Source: Antilocapra americana
Lineage: Eukaryota > Chordata > Mammalia > Artiodactyla > Antilocapridae
Reading direction: 5' to 3'
DNA: 64,000 bases
Assembly: GCA_007570785.1 (NCBI GenBank)
Contig: ML664175.1
Coordinates: 12,928,687-12,992,686 of the forward strand
Translations under genes and position numbers: made by a program
Notes under the pieces: generated by a model
Told to the model about the DNA's origin: nothing
Databases searched by the model: none
Seen by the model: only the letters and a program-made list of their open reading frames with translations
Shown here: positions 1 through 12,902 of the stretch, in pieces
Layout of the letters: the number at the start of each line of letters is the position of its first letter
Position numbering within the stretch: position 1 is the stretch's first letter

Positions 1-238
1 GCTTAAATACTTTGGCTACCTGATGTGCTGAGCCAACTCATTGGAAAAGACCCTGATGCTCGGAAAGATTGAGGGCAGGAGGAGAAGGGGCAAAGGAGGA
101 TGAGATGGTTGGATGGCATCACAGACCCAATGGACATGAATTTGAGCAAACTCTGGGAGACAGTCAAGCATAGGGCAGGCTGGTGTGCTGTAGCGCATGA
201 GGTTGCAGAGTGGGACACAATTGAGTGACTGAACAACA
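1..238 (+). mobile_element. BovB LINE 3' end fragment
   Basis: The sequence matches the 3' terminal part of BovB, including the segment that reads as the reverse transcriptase C-terminus in the other copies here, and ends in the usual ACTGAACAACAA tail. It is cut by the left window edge. Substitutions and lost reading frames show it is an old, dead copy. Confidence 0.85.
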
Positions 239-975
239 AGACCAGTTGGAACCAAGATTCCACAGGAGTCACTGTTTCTGAGTTGTAAAGCAGTGTTAAA
301 TGTGAGTGGGCAAAGCTTTTATTTGCATGTGATTAGAATGAAGACCTTTTGCATTCCAGTGTGTGTGTGGTCATATGAGAATCTCACTCTTTGTTTCATT
401 GAGGGCCGGGTGTCCATGGCTGATACAGATGCGCAGGGTTATTCACACCCAGGGGGCAGCATAAAACTCCGCAGCGCCCCCCGGAAGCCCTGGGCAAGTA
501 TCCAGTGCCCTCTAATTGTCTAGCCATCTTCTTACTAACTCTGAATGCCTGGACTCTGATGCTCCTCCCACTCTAGCCCCAGCAAGGATGACAAAGAACC
601 CCCTGAGTGATAGAAAAAGAAAGACCTTACCATGCTTGCATTAAACAAACTATCCCCTCCAAAATTTCTAATTGTCTTACATAAATTTTTAGCAGTGGAA
701 ATACAAGGTCAAGTAAATTGATTATGAGGCTTTTGACTGCCAAATTGGTTCCAATGTATTGTTTCAGTTTAGGAGTTTATTTCTAGTCATATTGTTTTTT
801 TCCTTTGAGGATTGTCTTTTAGATACTTTACATATATTGTTTGGGGTTTCTCTGCATCTATCTGTGTGAATTCTGCATACTAAAGATGATAGTTCTCTGC
901 AATATCTGCCACAGATATTTTCCTAAGGTTATTGGGAATTTTCTCTTTTCGTTTATATCCTTTTTTCTTTTGTGA
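239..975. other. No recognised feature
   Basis: Unique-looking AT-rich sequence with a short GC-rich patch near 450-500. No open frame longer than about 75 codons and no repeat that I can name. Confidence 0.4.
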
Positions 976-1260
976 CTTCTCTGGTCATTCTAGTTCAATA
1001 AATGTTTATTAAGTGTATATAATGTACTAGGCATTGTGGTGGGTTTAAACATAAAGAACACATGAAACCTGGCTTTCAAGAGCTTGCAGTCTATGTGAGG
1101 ATGTGAGGGCATAGACAATTTCAATATATTGAACTCGGGGGACTATCACTTCTGGAATTCTGGCTGATAAGGTGTTCAAAGACTCCCTTAGGCTGCAGAA
1201 CAGTGCAGAGATTCTAGAATTAAACTCTAGGAAGGACACACTCGTAGAAGTATTACTAAG
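976..1260. repeat. Possible ancient mammalian interspersed repeat
   Basis: Contains the widespread mammalian pattern of an ATAAATGTTTATT core followed by a degenerate 'tactaggcattg' and 'gagcttgcagtct' stretch. The family is not assigned and the copy is strongly diverged. Confidence 0.35.
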
Positions 1261-1427
1261 TTTATAAGAAGTACAGGACTCTGAAGAGCCCTGTCTATTA
1301 GAAAACAGGAAAGGCAGAAAAACTGTGAGGTGGGACTGGATAAAGCCAGAATGGCTGTGGCTAGCAGCAAGGGGGAAGGTGGATTCTTGACAGCAACTCT
1401 ACCTTGTATACATGACTATCTAGCTTT

Positions 1428-1627
1428 GGGGTTTCCTAGGTGGCTCAGTGGTAAAGAATCCATCTGCCAAGGCAAGAGATGCAGGTTTGATCCTGGGTCA
1501 TGAAGATCCCCTGGAGAAGGCAATTGTAACTCACTCCAGGATTCTTGCCTGAGAAATTCCATGGCTTGGGGAGCTACAGTCCATGGGGTCTCAAAAGTCA
1601 GACATAACTTAGGGACTAAACAGCAAT
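1428..1627 (+). mobile_element. Bov-tA SINE
   Basis: Begins with the tRNA-Glu-derived promoter part (TAGGTGGCTCAGTGGTAAAG, with a degenerate B box near 'ggtttgatcc') and continues into the Bov-A body with 'ctacagtccatgggg' and 'agtcagacataac'. This is a typical bovid SINE, diverged. Confidence 0.85.
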
Positions 1628-2395
1628 CTAGCCTTAGGCCAGCAGGAATGGGAAAACTGACCTGGCACCATCCTTAGACCTGTGCAAAAGGGGACTCTAT
1701 ATTCAGCCCTTGTTTTTGAGAAGTCTCTAGGTTTAATATACATGTACATATTAAGGACACACACTCAGCACTGGCACAGCATGACATACCCTATACAACC
1801 ACTCTCAAGATTAACTCCATTAAGGCACCTGATAAACACTTGAGCTGGGTTGCATCTAAACAAAGAGTGATAAAGTCTAAATGTGGTGGTTTGTTGGAGA
1901 TGGATACTGCTTTAGAAGGCAGGGAGCATTTGAAGGTTGGAAACCTTTAGGTAAAACAAAAGATAAATTTATCAACTTGGTAAGTCCTTTCCTTTGGAGT
2001 GAATTCAATAAGTTGTCACACAGCCATCTCAATCATCCATTTCTTGGGTGTCCTTTTTGGTCCAATTTATGGTTCAGAATGGACTAACAAATTAGCACAG
2101 TATTTGCAACCGATGCATGTGGCTGTAGAAGAAATTTTCCAGTACTAAATAATTCACATTGCTCTCATAGATGTATGAACTTCAATACACTTTAAGTGAC
2201 ATGTGATATCTATGGATTCTTTACATTAGAAACTAGAGAAGCACTGAGCACTAGAATTACAAATAAGTTTATATTATACAAATATATAATAATAATTAAA
2301 AATTTTAAATTATATTTAGAAAGTTTCCTTGAAACAAGAAACTGAATTATGCATATCATTTGACTGGAAAATATTTACATGTATACTTTGAATGC
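1628..2395. other. No recognised feature
   Basis: AT-rich sequence without a usable open frame. I recognise no repeat in it. Confidence 0.4.
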
Positions 2396-3009
2396 AATTT
2401 AGGAGACTGAAAAAGTTGGTTTAAAGCTCAACATTCAGAAAACTAAGATCATGGCATCCAGTCCCATCACTTCATGGGAAATGGATGGGGAAACAGTGGC
2501 TGCCTTTGTTTTTCTGGGCTCCAAAATCAGTGCAGATAGTGATTGCAGCCATGAAATTAAAAGACGCTTACTCCTTGGAAGGAAAGTTATGACCAACCTA
2601 GATAGCATATTAAAAAGCAGAGACATTACTTTGCCAACAAAGGTCCGTCTAGTCAAGGCTATGGTTTTTCCAGTAGTCATGTATGGATGTGAGAGTTGGC
2701 CTATAAAGAAAGCTGAGCACTGAAGAACTGATGCTTTTGAACTGTGGTGTTGGAGAAGATTCTTGAGAGTCCCTTGGACTGCAAGGAGATCCAACCAGTC
2801 CATTCTAAAGGAGATCAGTCCTGGGTGTTCATGGGAAGGTCTGATGTTGAAGCTGAAACTCCAATCATTTGGCCACATGATGCAAAGAACTGACTCATTG
2901 GAAAAGACCCTGATGCTGGGAAAGATTGAGGGTGGGAGGAGAAGGGGACAACAGAGGATGAGATGGTTGGATGGCATCACCGACTCAATCACCAACATGG
3001 TTTTGAACT
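2396..3009 (+). mobile_element. BovB LINE 3' fragment
   Basis: Reads in frame in two pieces as the C-terminal part of the BovB reverse transcriptase (motif 'ITSWEMDGETVAAFVFLGSK', then 'RVPWTARRSNQSILKEIS'). It is broken by a stop codon near 2721 and is both 5' and 3' truncated. Confidence 0.85.
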
Positions 3010-3639
3010 GATTTTTTTATATTTTAGATTAGTGTTGATAGAAAATAAATTATTAGAACTTCCTTAATATATCGTGATTTTTTCTGAAATAAAGGCAAGA
3101 AAGTTATTATATACTTCTTTCATAAAAATCAAGAATTGTATAAGTCCCTATTTCTTAGCCAAATCTCACTAAATTATCTAAAGGATACCCAGATTTGTAC
3201 AATAATAATTTAATTTCACTTGTTTCTACAATTTTGTCTACTATTTATATGACTTTCAGTCATATAAAAGTCATAGTTTTACACATAATTCTCTGCTTGG
3301 TTGCATGAAGGGATAGTTCTCAAAGTAGGGAAGCGGAACAGATTTTGTGTACCAGGTTAATTTATAATTTTTAAGAATTTTTATATAAATATGGAGACAT
3401 CTCATTTTTATTCCTACTCCAGCCACTATGAATGTTAGGGGCAGACTTGCCTGAGTTTTCAAGGGAGCTGAACTGTCCAGCTTTGGTGGTCTCTCCTGGA
3501 TCAAAGATGAACTTATATGAGATATTTTTAAATGTCATTAAAAGAATTTTGAAAGTTATACATGTCAAATTTTCACTAGGATGCAGGAAAAGTGGTATTT
3601 TATATTAATACATTTAAGTTGCTTACATTAGAAAAGGAT
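3010..3639. other. No recognised feature
   Basis: AT-rich sequence. Short open frames only, no repeat recognised. Confidence 0.35.
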
Positions 3640-3933
3640 AAATAATACAAATTCACGAAGGTATCCAACTAACAAGTTTTACAAAGTAGAAAAGAATAAA
3701 CTAAAAAATAGAGAAGATAAAGGTCAAAACAGTAATAAATGGAAAAAAAATTACAAAAGATAGAATAAAAGAGTCCAAAGTTGCTTCTTTTAGAAGACTA
3801 ATCAAATAGAGAAAATTTTGGTAACACTGATCAATAAAATAACATAGAAATTACCAATATAAAGAAGAAAAGAGAAATAATTATACATGCATTTCAACTC
3901 CTAAAATATGATTAAGAAATATGATGAATAATA
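3640..3933 (+). mobile_element. Degenerate L1 ORF2 fragment, left part
   Basis: A-rich sequence resembling the L1 ORF2 segment around 'caaagttgcttcttttagaag'. It resumes at 5254 after a BovB insertion, which supports one old L1 split in two. Confidence 0.5.
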
Positions 3934-5253
3934 ATCCAATCCCAAAGAAGGGCAATGCCAAAGAATATTCAAACTAATGCACAATTGTTCTTATTTCACA
4001 TGCTAGCCAGGTAATGCTAAAAATCCTTCAAGCTAGGCTTCAGCAATAGGTAAACTGAGAATCTCCAGATGTACAAGCTGGATTTAGAAAAGGCAGAGGA
4101 ACCAAAGATCAAATTGCCAGCATCCGTTGGATCATATAAAAAGCAAGAGAATTCCAGAAAAACATCTACTTCCGCTTCATTGACTATGCTAAAGCTTTTG
4201 ACTTTGTGGATTACAACAAACTGAAAAATTCAAGAGATGGGCATACCAGATGACTTTACCTGCCTTCCAGGAAACCTGTATGCAGGTCAAGAAGAAACAG
4301 TTAGAACTGGACATGGAATAACAGACTGGTTCAACATTAGGAAAGGAGTAAATCAAGGCTGTATATTGTCACCCTGCTTATTTAACTTATATGCAGAATA
4401 CATCATGCAAAATGTTGGGCTGGATGAACACAAGCTGGAATCAAGATTGCTGGGAGAAACATCAATAACCTCAGATATGCAGGTGACACCACCATTATGG
4501 CAGAAAGCAAAGAGGAACTAAAGAGCCTCTTGATGAAGGTGGATGACAAGCAAAAAAGCTGGCTTAAAACTCAAGATTCAGAAAACTAAGATCATAGCAT
4601 CTGGTCCCATCACTTCATGGCAAACAGAAGGGGAAAAAAAATGGAAACAGTGACAGGCTTTATCTTCTTGGACTCCAAAATCATTGCAGATGGGGACTGC
4701 AGCCATGAAATTAAAAGACACTTGCTCCTTGGAAGTAAAGCTATGACAAACCCAGACAGAGTATTAAAAAGCAGAGACATCACTTTGCCAACAAATGTAT
4801 GCTTAGTCAAGGGTATGGTTTTCATTAGTCATGTATGGATGTGAGAGCTGGACTGTAAAGAAGGCTGAGCACTGAAGAACTGATGCTTTTGAACTGTGGT
4901 GCTGGAGAAGATTCTTCAGAGCCCTTGGACAGCAAGGAGATCAAACCAGTGAATCCTAAAGGAAATCAGTCCTGAATATTCATTGGAAGGACTGATGCTG
5001 AAGCTGAAGCTCCAATACTTTGGCCACCTGATGTGAAGAGCCAACTTATTGGAAAAGACCCTCATGCTGGGAAAGATTGAGGGGCCAGAGGAGAGGTGGG
5101 CAACAGAGGATGAGATGGTTGGATGGGATCGCTGACTCAATGGACATGAGTTTCAGCAAACTCTGGGAGACTCTGAAGGACAGGGAAACCTGTTGATGCA
5201 GTCCATGGGGTTGCAAACAGTTGGACATGACTGAGCAACTGAACAACAACAAA
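3934..5253 (+). mobile_element. BovB LINE, 3' portion
   Basis: Covers the reverse transcriptase from the 'PKKGNAKEYSN'-like region through the fingers and palm to the 3' terminus with its AACAACAACAA tail. The frame is broken many times. The copy sits inside an older L1. Confidence 0.85.
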
Positions 5254-5560
5254 TTAATAATTTTATGCCAACTGATTTAAACAATTAGATGTAATGGATA
5301 AATTCCTGGAAAAAATAACTTAGCAAAACCAACTCAATATGAAATAGAAAGCTTGAATTGTTCCATAATTGTAAAAGAAATCAGAACATTAGTTAATAAT
5401 GTTCCTATAAGGAAAATAACAATTGAGTTCTACTAGACCAACGCAATACTGAACAAACTTCTCTGGAAAATACACGAAGAGGAAACACTTCTCAACTAAT
5501 TTTGTAAAGCTTATATAGCTTTAAACAAGACAGGAAAGATTGAGAAAGGAAGATTTCAGA
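5254..5560 (+). mobile_element. Degenerate L1 ORF2 fragment, right part
   Basis: Continues the L1 ORF2 interrupted at 3933, with recognisable 'atggataaattcctgg' and 'gagttctactaga' landmarks. Confidence 0.5.
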
Positions 5561-5609
5561 ATTTTTACAGAATTTCCAGTCCAGACTTTTGTTTCTTTTT
5601 AAGATATTT

Positions 5610-5840
5610 GACATACAGCTGATCTTTGAACAACACAGGTTTGAACTGTACAAGTTCACTTGTACTTGGATTTTTTTTCAGTAGTAAATACTACAATTCT
5701 AATGGTTTGAAGTTGGTTGAATCCAAGGAAATGAAGGAAACTTGAACATGGAGGGATAACTAGAAATGATACTCAGGTGTGTGATGTAGAAGAGGGCCAG
5801 CACCCCAATCCTAGAACTGTTTAAGGGTCAACCGTATATT
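5610..5840. mobile_element. Tigger-type (Tc1/mariner) non-autonomous DNA transposon
   Basis: Terminal inverted repeats 'gatctttgaacaac' on the left and 'ctgtttaagggtcaac' on the right are flanked by TA. The inner sequence 'gtttgaactg...acttg.acttggatttttt' is typical of Tigger-derived short elements. Confidence 0.7.
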
Positions 5841-7190
5841 CAAGAAGATATTTTAGAAATTCTGTGTTCAATTAAAAATGTTTAACTTGAGATCTATCCA
5901 GAATTTATTTATATATGTAATGTGAGATGAACATACATATACTTTTCAAACAGCTAAAGCACAGTTCTCTCACTATAGAGTAAATAATCTTTTAATTTAG
6001 TAAAAGTGAAGATTTTTTTATTACCAGGAGTTTTCATAACTCGGAACTTTAATTGATGGTTGTTCAGGTGACTTTACTTTCGGTGTGCCCCTAGTAAACA
6101 CTGATGAAAACAGCTCTGGATGCTGCTACTGAAAAGAAAGAGAGAGCGAGGCAGACTATTATTCAAGTTAAATTTACTTTTAAAATTAGCCCACTTTATT
6201 TGAAAAGCTTGTGTCAATAACTTATCTCCACCTATCTTTTTAATTACCACAGTGACAGTTTAATCACCATGAACAATTAAAACAGTTAGTATTATTTTGA
6301 GTTTTTTATGTTACAGTAGATTATTTCACATTAAATGTTAAATACCTATCACTTTTCATTTCCTGTTAATAAATTCTCACATTCATCAACCTCAAATACT
6401 ATAATATTTTTTAAGACACACACAGAGGGAAAGAGAACAGGGATGGAGGGGGTTCAGGGAGAGAGCCCAAGTAAACTGTTTGAGGCCTTTGCAGAAAAAT
6501 TATTCGGGCAGCTGCTTCTTATTGGCTTGGGGTTCTGATTGATGACAGACAACATAATAAATAATCTATTTACTAACTCCTAACAGCTAAATAATGCCCT
6601 TATTTTTCACCATAACTGAATTGCCAATACTGTATTGACAAAGTGTCATAGGGCTGGAGTTAAACTCACCTAGTGTCACCATTTTTCTTTCTATAGCATC
6701 AATGAAGACCCTAGGAAAGACCCCCTATTACTCTGATTAATGGAAGGCACTAAAGGTTACCAGTGAACTTGGTTGCATTTATTTATTTACACTTAATTCA
6801 CTGGTAAGGGGTGGATGGATGGGACTCATTGGGTAATGGAAAACACAGTAATTTTTTTTCTTTTCTCCCACACTGTCTACATACATGACTGCTTTGCATA
6901 ATGCAGGTTGCTTCTGGGTGCAAGCAGATTCCATTCCCCATTCCACAGAGCTAGAGCAGGGTGTGTATGGCACAGAAATGGAATCTCCTCAGGGTCGAGA
7001 GCAGCCACACTACAGAAATATTTGTCCATTTGGCTTGGAGATCCCAGACCCCAGAAAGTAGATGATGGCTAGGAGTAATTATCTATGATTCTGAAGAGAG
7101 TAATCACTTTTATATTCTCTCTCTGACTATGCCTCCAAAATTAACTGTTTGATACCAATTAACAATGTATTTAGGTATTTTATAATAAAC
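5841..7190. other. No recognised feature
   Basis: Unique-looking AT-rich DNA. The longest open frames are under 70 codons and show no known motif. Confidence 0.4.
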
Positions 7191-7194
7191 TACA

Positions 7195-7322
7195 ATGGAA
7201 AAGAATCTGAAAAACAATATATATACACACACACACACACACACATATCAGAATCACTTTGCTATACAGAAGAAACTAACACAACATTGTAAATCAACTG
7301 TACTTCAATTAAAAAGTGTTTA
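7195..7322 (+). mobile_element. L1 3' tail with CA microsatellite
   Basis: Holds 'tttgctatacagaagaaact', 'acacaacattgtaaatcaac' and 'ttcaattaaaa', the end of ruminant/cetartiodactyl L1 3' UTRs. A (CA)n run at about 7226-7245 is part of this tail. Confidence 0.65.
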
Positions 7323-7598
7323 GCCTATGTCTACACAGTTGTAAGGTGATCTCCTAACCTTCCTCCACTGCATCTCCTTTACTTCAGGTCTTGCCAGGTG
7401 TGATGGCTTTGAAGTCATCTTATTCTATAACATAATCCTCCTCTGGATTCCTGGAGCAGAAGGGCTTTCCAAAACTAGCTCTGACTATGACCCACTCTCA
7501 CTTAAAGACTCTCTTGAGGCACCAATAACTTAAAGATAAAGCCTAAAGTTGGCATTTTTAATGCTTTGACTTGTGTATCTTTTCCTCTTGACAAACTG
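7323..7598. other. No recognised feature
   Basis: Unique-looking sequence, no gene or repeat recognised. Confidence 0.35.
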
Positions 7599-7616
7599 CC
7601 CCCCCCCCCCCCCCCC
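7599..7616. repeat. Uninterrupted C18 homopolymer
   Basis: Eighteen consecutive C on the + strand (G18 on the other strand). Such tracts can form four-stranded structures and are prone to length change. Confidence 0.95.
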
Positions 7617-7628
7617 ACAGCAAGCATC

Positions 7629-7762
7629 TTCTTTATCCTTTCTTTTCTTTGGCTGCACCACGCAGGGCATGCAGGATCTTAGTTCACTGACCAGGGATTG
7701 AACCTGTGCCCCTGCACTGGGAAAATGGAGTCTCAACCACTGGCCCACCTGGGAAGTCCCAA
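7629..7762 (-). mobile_element. CHR-type tRNA-derived SINE
   Basis: Reverse-strand copy: 'gggacttcccaggtgggcca' at its 5' end, then a tRNA-like part with 'ggttcaatccctggtcagtg', and an A-rich tail read as T-rich on the + strand near 7637-7652. Confidence 0.75.
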
Positions 7763-8877
7763 CAAACTATTTTTTACCACTATTTTTTTCAAGCAGGTAT
7801 CAAACTCCCCATGAAGCTGTTCCATTTCCCAGCGTGAGTTAGACACTGCTTGCTCTGCGTCACAGTCGCCGGGGAACCAAGGCTACGGCAGCCCTCAGCA
7901 CACCACGGGGTCGCCACTCGTGTGCCTGTCTGCTTCCTCTCGTCTTCACAGTTCTGATTCTTCCTAGAAACCGATGGTAGTTTGGTCCCCAATTCAGTTC
8001 TGTCTTATTTCTCTGGTTTGTATTTTCAAAGTCTTTTCTTGCAATTAGATCATGAACTCATAGAGTTTCTATTATGCTTTTTGCCTACCAGGTTCTTGGA
8101 ATAGTTGTTTATATTATGAGTCTGAAATGGAGTAAAACTTAGATGAGAAGAAATCTAACCGTATGTGTGTGTTTGTGTGTATGAGAGAAATTCTTATTTA
8201 CCAATGTGTGGTCCTTAGAAATGTACATTATTTTCTGCAGACTTTACTGCAGCAGAAAAACAATTCATAAGAATGACAAGCTCTTTGAAGCACTGGGGAA
8301 TAATCCCTTATCAAAGTAGCTCAATTATATTTCTTGCTACTGATTAAGATTAATCTAAACCTTTGTATGACCAAAAATTTGTTTGCTGGGATGGGATTTT
8401 ATAGCTATATCACTATAAATTTATACCCATATAAAAATTGTCAATGTATATAATTAACTGCCAAAATATTCCCTGGGGTTAACTGTCAACTGAATTAACT
8501 AAGCAATACAGTTAGGTTTTAATTAGCCATTTTAGGGCCTGGAGAATTAGGTACAGAGAGCAGGGAGATAATTTCATATAAAAAAGCCCCTTCTCAACTT
8601 TTAATTTCACATGACATTATTAATACATAAACATCTACTTTCCAATGAAATCTTCCCTTCCTCTCTCCTTTCCTTCCTTTTTTATAGTTTTTCAACTTAT
8701 TTTTTAACAGTAAAAAATGAACACTTTCTAGGCAAGAATGTTTGTCACTGGGAGATTGCCAACTATTCCAAAGTCTGGAATTTATTTAGAAAATCAACCC
8801 TTTACACATTTTCAAAATTATTTTTAAAAATATTATTAGCAAAAATCTCATGGCTATCTGTGATTAAAAACCATCTT
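7763..8877. other. No recognised feature
   Basis: Mixed AT-rich unique-looking sequence. A GC-richer block at 7830-7990 has no recognisable coding motif. Confidence 0.35.
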
Positions 8878-9053
8878 GGGACTTGCCTAGTGGTCCAGTG
8901 GTTAAGACTGTATTCCAACACAGGGGATGTGGGTTTGATCCCTGGTCAGGGGGCTAAGATTCCACATGCCTCATGGACAAAAAACTGAAACATAAACAAT
9001 ATCATAATGAATTCAATAAAGACTTTTAAAATGGTCCACATAAAAAAAAAAAT
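8878..9053 (+). mobile_element. CHR-type SINE
   Basis: Starts 'gggacttgcctagtggtcca', carries the 'tttgatccctggtcaggg' B-box-like block and ends in an A10 tail. Confidence 0.8.
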
Positions 9054-9056
9054 CTT

Positions 9057-9375
9057 ATGACGTCCCTGGTGGCTCAGTGGTAAAGAATCTGCTTGCCAGT
9101 GCAGGAGACACGAGTCTGATCCCTGATCCAGGAAGATCTCACAGGCCAAGGGGCAACTAACCCCATGCACCACAGCTACTGAGCCTGTGCTTGCGCCCTG
9201 GAGCTGCATCTACTGAAGCCCTCGTTCCCTGAGAGCCTGTGCTCTCCACCAAGAGAAGCCACCACATGAGAAGCCCATGCACAGCGACTAGAGTAGCTCC
9301 TACTCTCTACCACTAGAGAAAAGCCCGCAAAGCAACAAAACCCAGCACAGAAATAAATAAGTAAAATTATTTTTT
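9057..9375 (+). mobile_element. CHR-1-like long tRNA-Glu SINE
   Basis: Begins 'gacgtccctggtggctcag' and continues through the repeated 'caactaa..cccatgcacca' and 'agaagccaccacatgagaag' body to an 'aaataaataagtaaaa' tail. It lies directly after another SINE. Confidence 0.8.
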
Positions 9376-10740
9376 AAGATAGTAAACTAAAAAAAGTTTA
9401 AAAAAGATATCTTAAACAATTATGCATTCATAAATTTGTGAAAGAATTGGCAATGCTTGTTAAATAATGCCTAACTGCCTAACTAAAATGCTATTTATAC
9501 ATCTTTTGAAATCTTTTGAGCATGGCTAATCTATTCACAACTGTCTTGTGCTTACCCTACACACACTTGGACTGGACTAATAAATCAATAAGATACTACA
9601 CACTTGGCTGTGCCTAGGATACATTTATAAGTGATAGAAGTTTCAATTATTTGACTGCACAGCATCTGGCACAGAGCATCAGAATAAATTATGGAAGAGG
9701 CAGTTTATTTAAAAAGAATGAAGCTATTCTGACACTTTAAGTGATGGTTATTTGATGTACTCTCAAATAATAATTGACTTGATACCAAGCCACTGGCCAT
9801 TTGAACACTGAATAAGTTGAAAATAAAACATGTAAGATGACAAAGAATACTAGACCACTTTCCAGTTCTCATTTCAAAATTCAATTGTTACTTGCCTCGA
9901 ACATATACATTGATAAATAAACTGAAGAATGAATATTTTAAATAGTTCTCTTTTTTGTGTGCTATGAAGTCAGTTACAGAGATTTTGAAATTATTATCTC
10001 AAGTATTTGAAAAAACTGACATTTGTCTGCTTTCATTCCATTAAAGATATATTCAAGACTTCTGTGTTTTGATTAGGAGAAGTTTTGTAACTAGGTAGTT
10101 CTTAAACTAGAGGACTTGCTTTTGTATGAGTCCATATCCCACCAAGGATTATTATCATTCTCTAAATTTTAGGTAGTAGCTGAGGACTTCAGTGACCAGG
10201 GTTTGACTTTCATCTATGTAGTCTTAATAAGTCACAATTTCTGTGGGTTGCATGTTGCATATTTATAAAAAGGATATACTATCCCCATCAATGGGGGCAT
10301 TTGGAGGATAAAGTACAGTAATACGTAAAAGTGCTTCACAAAATATTATACTATCCAACTGCAAAACCAGAAATATATTATTATTGTGTTTCTACCAGAT
10401 AGTATTCCTCAAACCATTTTTCTTCTCAGTGCACACTGCTAACATAATGTGATATCTATCTAGGCTTTTTAGAATAGGGAGATATTATTCTCTCTGGGCC
10501 AACAGCCTTAGGTATTTACCTTTATAATAGCATTTAATACACTTGATTTTCTTAACTTCAGTACTCTCTAAACTTTTTGATCAGTTATAAATGAAAATTT
10601 GGGGGGAGAATTCAACCTAATATATTTATAGGTACAATATGTTGATATAAATTTTATACATATTTTAATATATTGTAGAGATGCTAAAACATATCCAAAC
10701 AATAGTAATTTTAAAAGGACTGAAGGGACTTTGGGTTTGT
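9376..10740. other. No recognised feature
   Basis: AT-rich DNA without open frames of note or recognisable repeats. Confidence 0.35.
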
Positions 10741-11837
10741 ATACAGTGCCATAAAATCAGAACTTTTTTTTTCTCTTCCTGGAAACTACTCAAAAGCGAG
10801 GAAAATGAGCAAGAAAAGACAAACTCCACTTCTGACAAAACCGAGAAATAGCCAGAACCTCAAACTATAAGTGAAAGTATCGCCCAAAGTAGTGGAGATT
10901 ATTTTGCAATACATGGGGAGAGAGGACCTGAAGCACAGATTCTGGGAAAAGACAGAATACACCTTTCAAAGGTGAAGGTTTACCCTAATGTGGAAAACCA
11001 AAAACCCTACATGAAACAGTAGAAATAGGGTGCATAGGCTGGCAGTAGGAGCACCCTTGTACATAGTTTCATTTAAAGAAGGAAAAGAAGTGAGGCCAGA
11101 AGAAAAAAACCACAGAGATAAGTCATTTATGTAGGAAGCAGTCTATCTCTGTTAGAGGGGGAGAAAAGTAACCCTGACTTAGAAAGCCCTCATAGCTGTT
11201 AAATCCCATTGACTCAAGCAAACAAACATATACACAACACTCTGCAACATAAGAAAATTCCAGTTGCATTAGTGTGAACTCTTGCAAATATCTCATCAGG
11301 GGAAACTCATATTGAAAACTTGAAGGATTAAAAAAAAAGTCAGGAGATCAACAGAAACACAGGAAAAAAAATAAATGGCAGACAAGCACCAAGAAAATAT
11401 TTCCCCAAGGTAAATGAAATTTACGAGTAAACTTTCTGCCCCAAATTAAAAAACCCTGATGAAGCAGTTGACTAGATGATGGAAAAGCACAAATTAGAAA
11501 TGAAGAACTCCAGAAAAACATTGTGAGGCAACAGAGGGAGAAGTGATATGTGATCTGGCAGAACTTAGAAAAACATGGAAGGAAAAAATAAAATCATTAC
11601 AGGAATTAAAGTGAAATTGGAAAAAGCACCAGGGAGATTCACTGCTGCTAAAAACAACAGCAGGGAACATAGCAGATACAGATGGGAGGTGGGGGTGGAG
11701 GATGGAATGGGGAAGACAAATAAAATCAAACAGAAAAAAGAATTAAAAGGATAAAAAAGAAAGATGAGAGGCAGAGGATAGGCAAAAGAGATCAAACATG
11801 TGCATACCTGGGGTTGCTAAAGAAGAAAATATTGAAT
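10741..11837 (+). mobile_element. Possible HAL1/L1M ORF1-like fossil, left part
   Basis: A-rich strand with degenerate phrases of an L1-type ORF1 coiled coil ('gacagaat', repeated 'gaagaactccagaaaaac', 'ggcagaacttagaaaaacatgg'). Heavily mutated. The family assignment is uncertain. Confidence 0.4.
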
Positions 11838-12155
11838 CCTAGTAGCTTAGCTGGTAAAAAATCTGCCCACAATGCAGGAGACCCCAGCTCAATTCCTGGA
11901 TCAGGAAGATCCGCTGGAGAAGGGATAGGCTACCCACTCCAGTGTTCTTGGGCTTCCCTGGTGGCTCAGCTGGTAAAAAATCCACCTGCAATGCAGGAGA
12001 CCTGGGTTCGATCCCTGGGTTGGGAAGATCCCCTGGAGAAGGTTATAGCTACCACTCCAGTAGAGAATGGAGAATCCTGGAGAATTCCATGGAAGGTATA
12101 GTCAGTCCATGAGGTTGCAAAGAGTCGGACATGACTGAGTGACTTTCTGTTTCAA
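11838..12155 (+). mobile_element. Bov-tA SINE pair (BOV-A2-like dimer)
   Basis: Two head-to-tail units. The first (11838-11947) is shortened. The second has a well-preserved tRNA part ('ggttcgatccctgggttggg') and the Bov-A body to 'agagtcggacatgactgag'. Confidence 0.85.
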
Positions 12156-12600
12156 CCAAATATTTCAAGATATAATTCAAGAAAACTGCTCCAAAGTCAA
12201 AGAAAACTTGCATCGACATAAGAACAAACCACATCCCAAGAAAAGAGACTCAGAAGAGCTAACACTGAGACATATCCTAGGAAAGTTATTGGACTTCAAG
12301 ACAACATCATGACAACAACAACCTTCTTTTGGCAACAAGGTGGAGTAATTCACAAAAGAAAAAGTGTGTGCTGGCCTTAGAATTCTCCACAGCAGCAATC
12401 CATGGAGAAATTAGAGGAGTAACACCTACAGTATCATCAAGAAAAGAATGTGTAGCCTAAAGAGGTTATTGGGTATAAGGGCAACAGACAAACACTTCTG
12501 AAGAGCCAAGAATGCAGATCCCAAAGCCTTTCTTGGGGAACAGCCTAGAGGAGTAACTTTCACTATCTTAATCAAGATAAGACAATAAGGAGACCAACGT
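12156..12600 (+). mobile_element. Possible HAL1/L1M ORF1-like fossil, right part
   Basis: Resumes after the SINE pair with L1 ORF1 landmarks: 'ctgagacatatcctaggaaa', 'attggacttcaagacaac' and 'gccttagaattctccacagc'. Confidence 0.5.
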
Positions 12601-12616
12601 GAGTATTTAGTGCATT

Positions 12617-12825
12617 AGCGCTGTGTGTGCGGGTGTTCTAAGTCACTTCAGTCATGTCTGACTCTTTGCAACCCTATGGACTATAGCTTGTCAGGCTCCT
12701 CTGTCCATGGGATTCTCCAGGCTGTCATACCCTCCTCCAGGGAATCTCACTGACCCAGGGATCAAAACCATGTCTCATATCTCCTGTACTGGCAGAATTC
12801 TTTACCACTAGGTACCATGTGCAAA
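12617..12825 (-). mobile_element. Bov-tA SINE
   Basis: Reverse-strand copy with 'cttcagtcatgtctgactc', 'ctctgtccatgggattctcc' and the tRNA part 'tgacccagggatcaaaacc'. Confidence 0.85.
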
Positions 12826-12902
12826 GCCCGTAAGACTAAATAAATATGTGGTTTGGATTACAGAGCAGAAAGTATTATGTGCCCTAAAAATGCAGACATG
12901 AT

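Noticed and set aside
293..523. 76-codon open frame near the left edge
   Set aside because: No motif, no splice context, and a length expected by chance.
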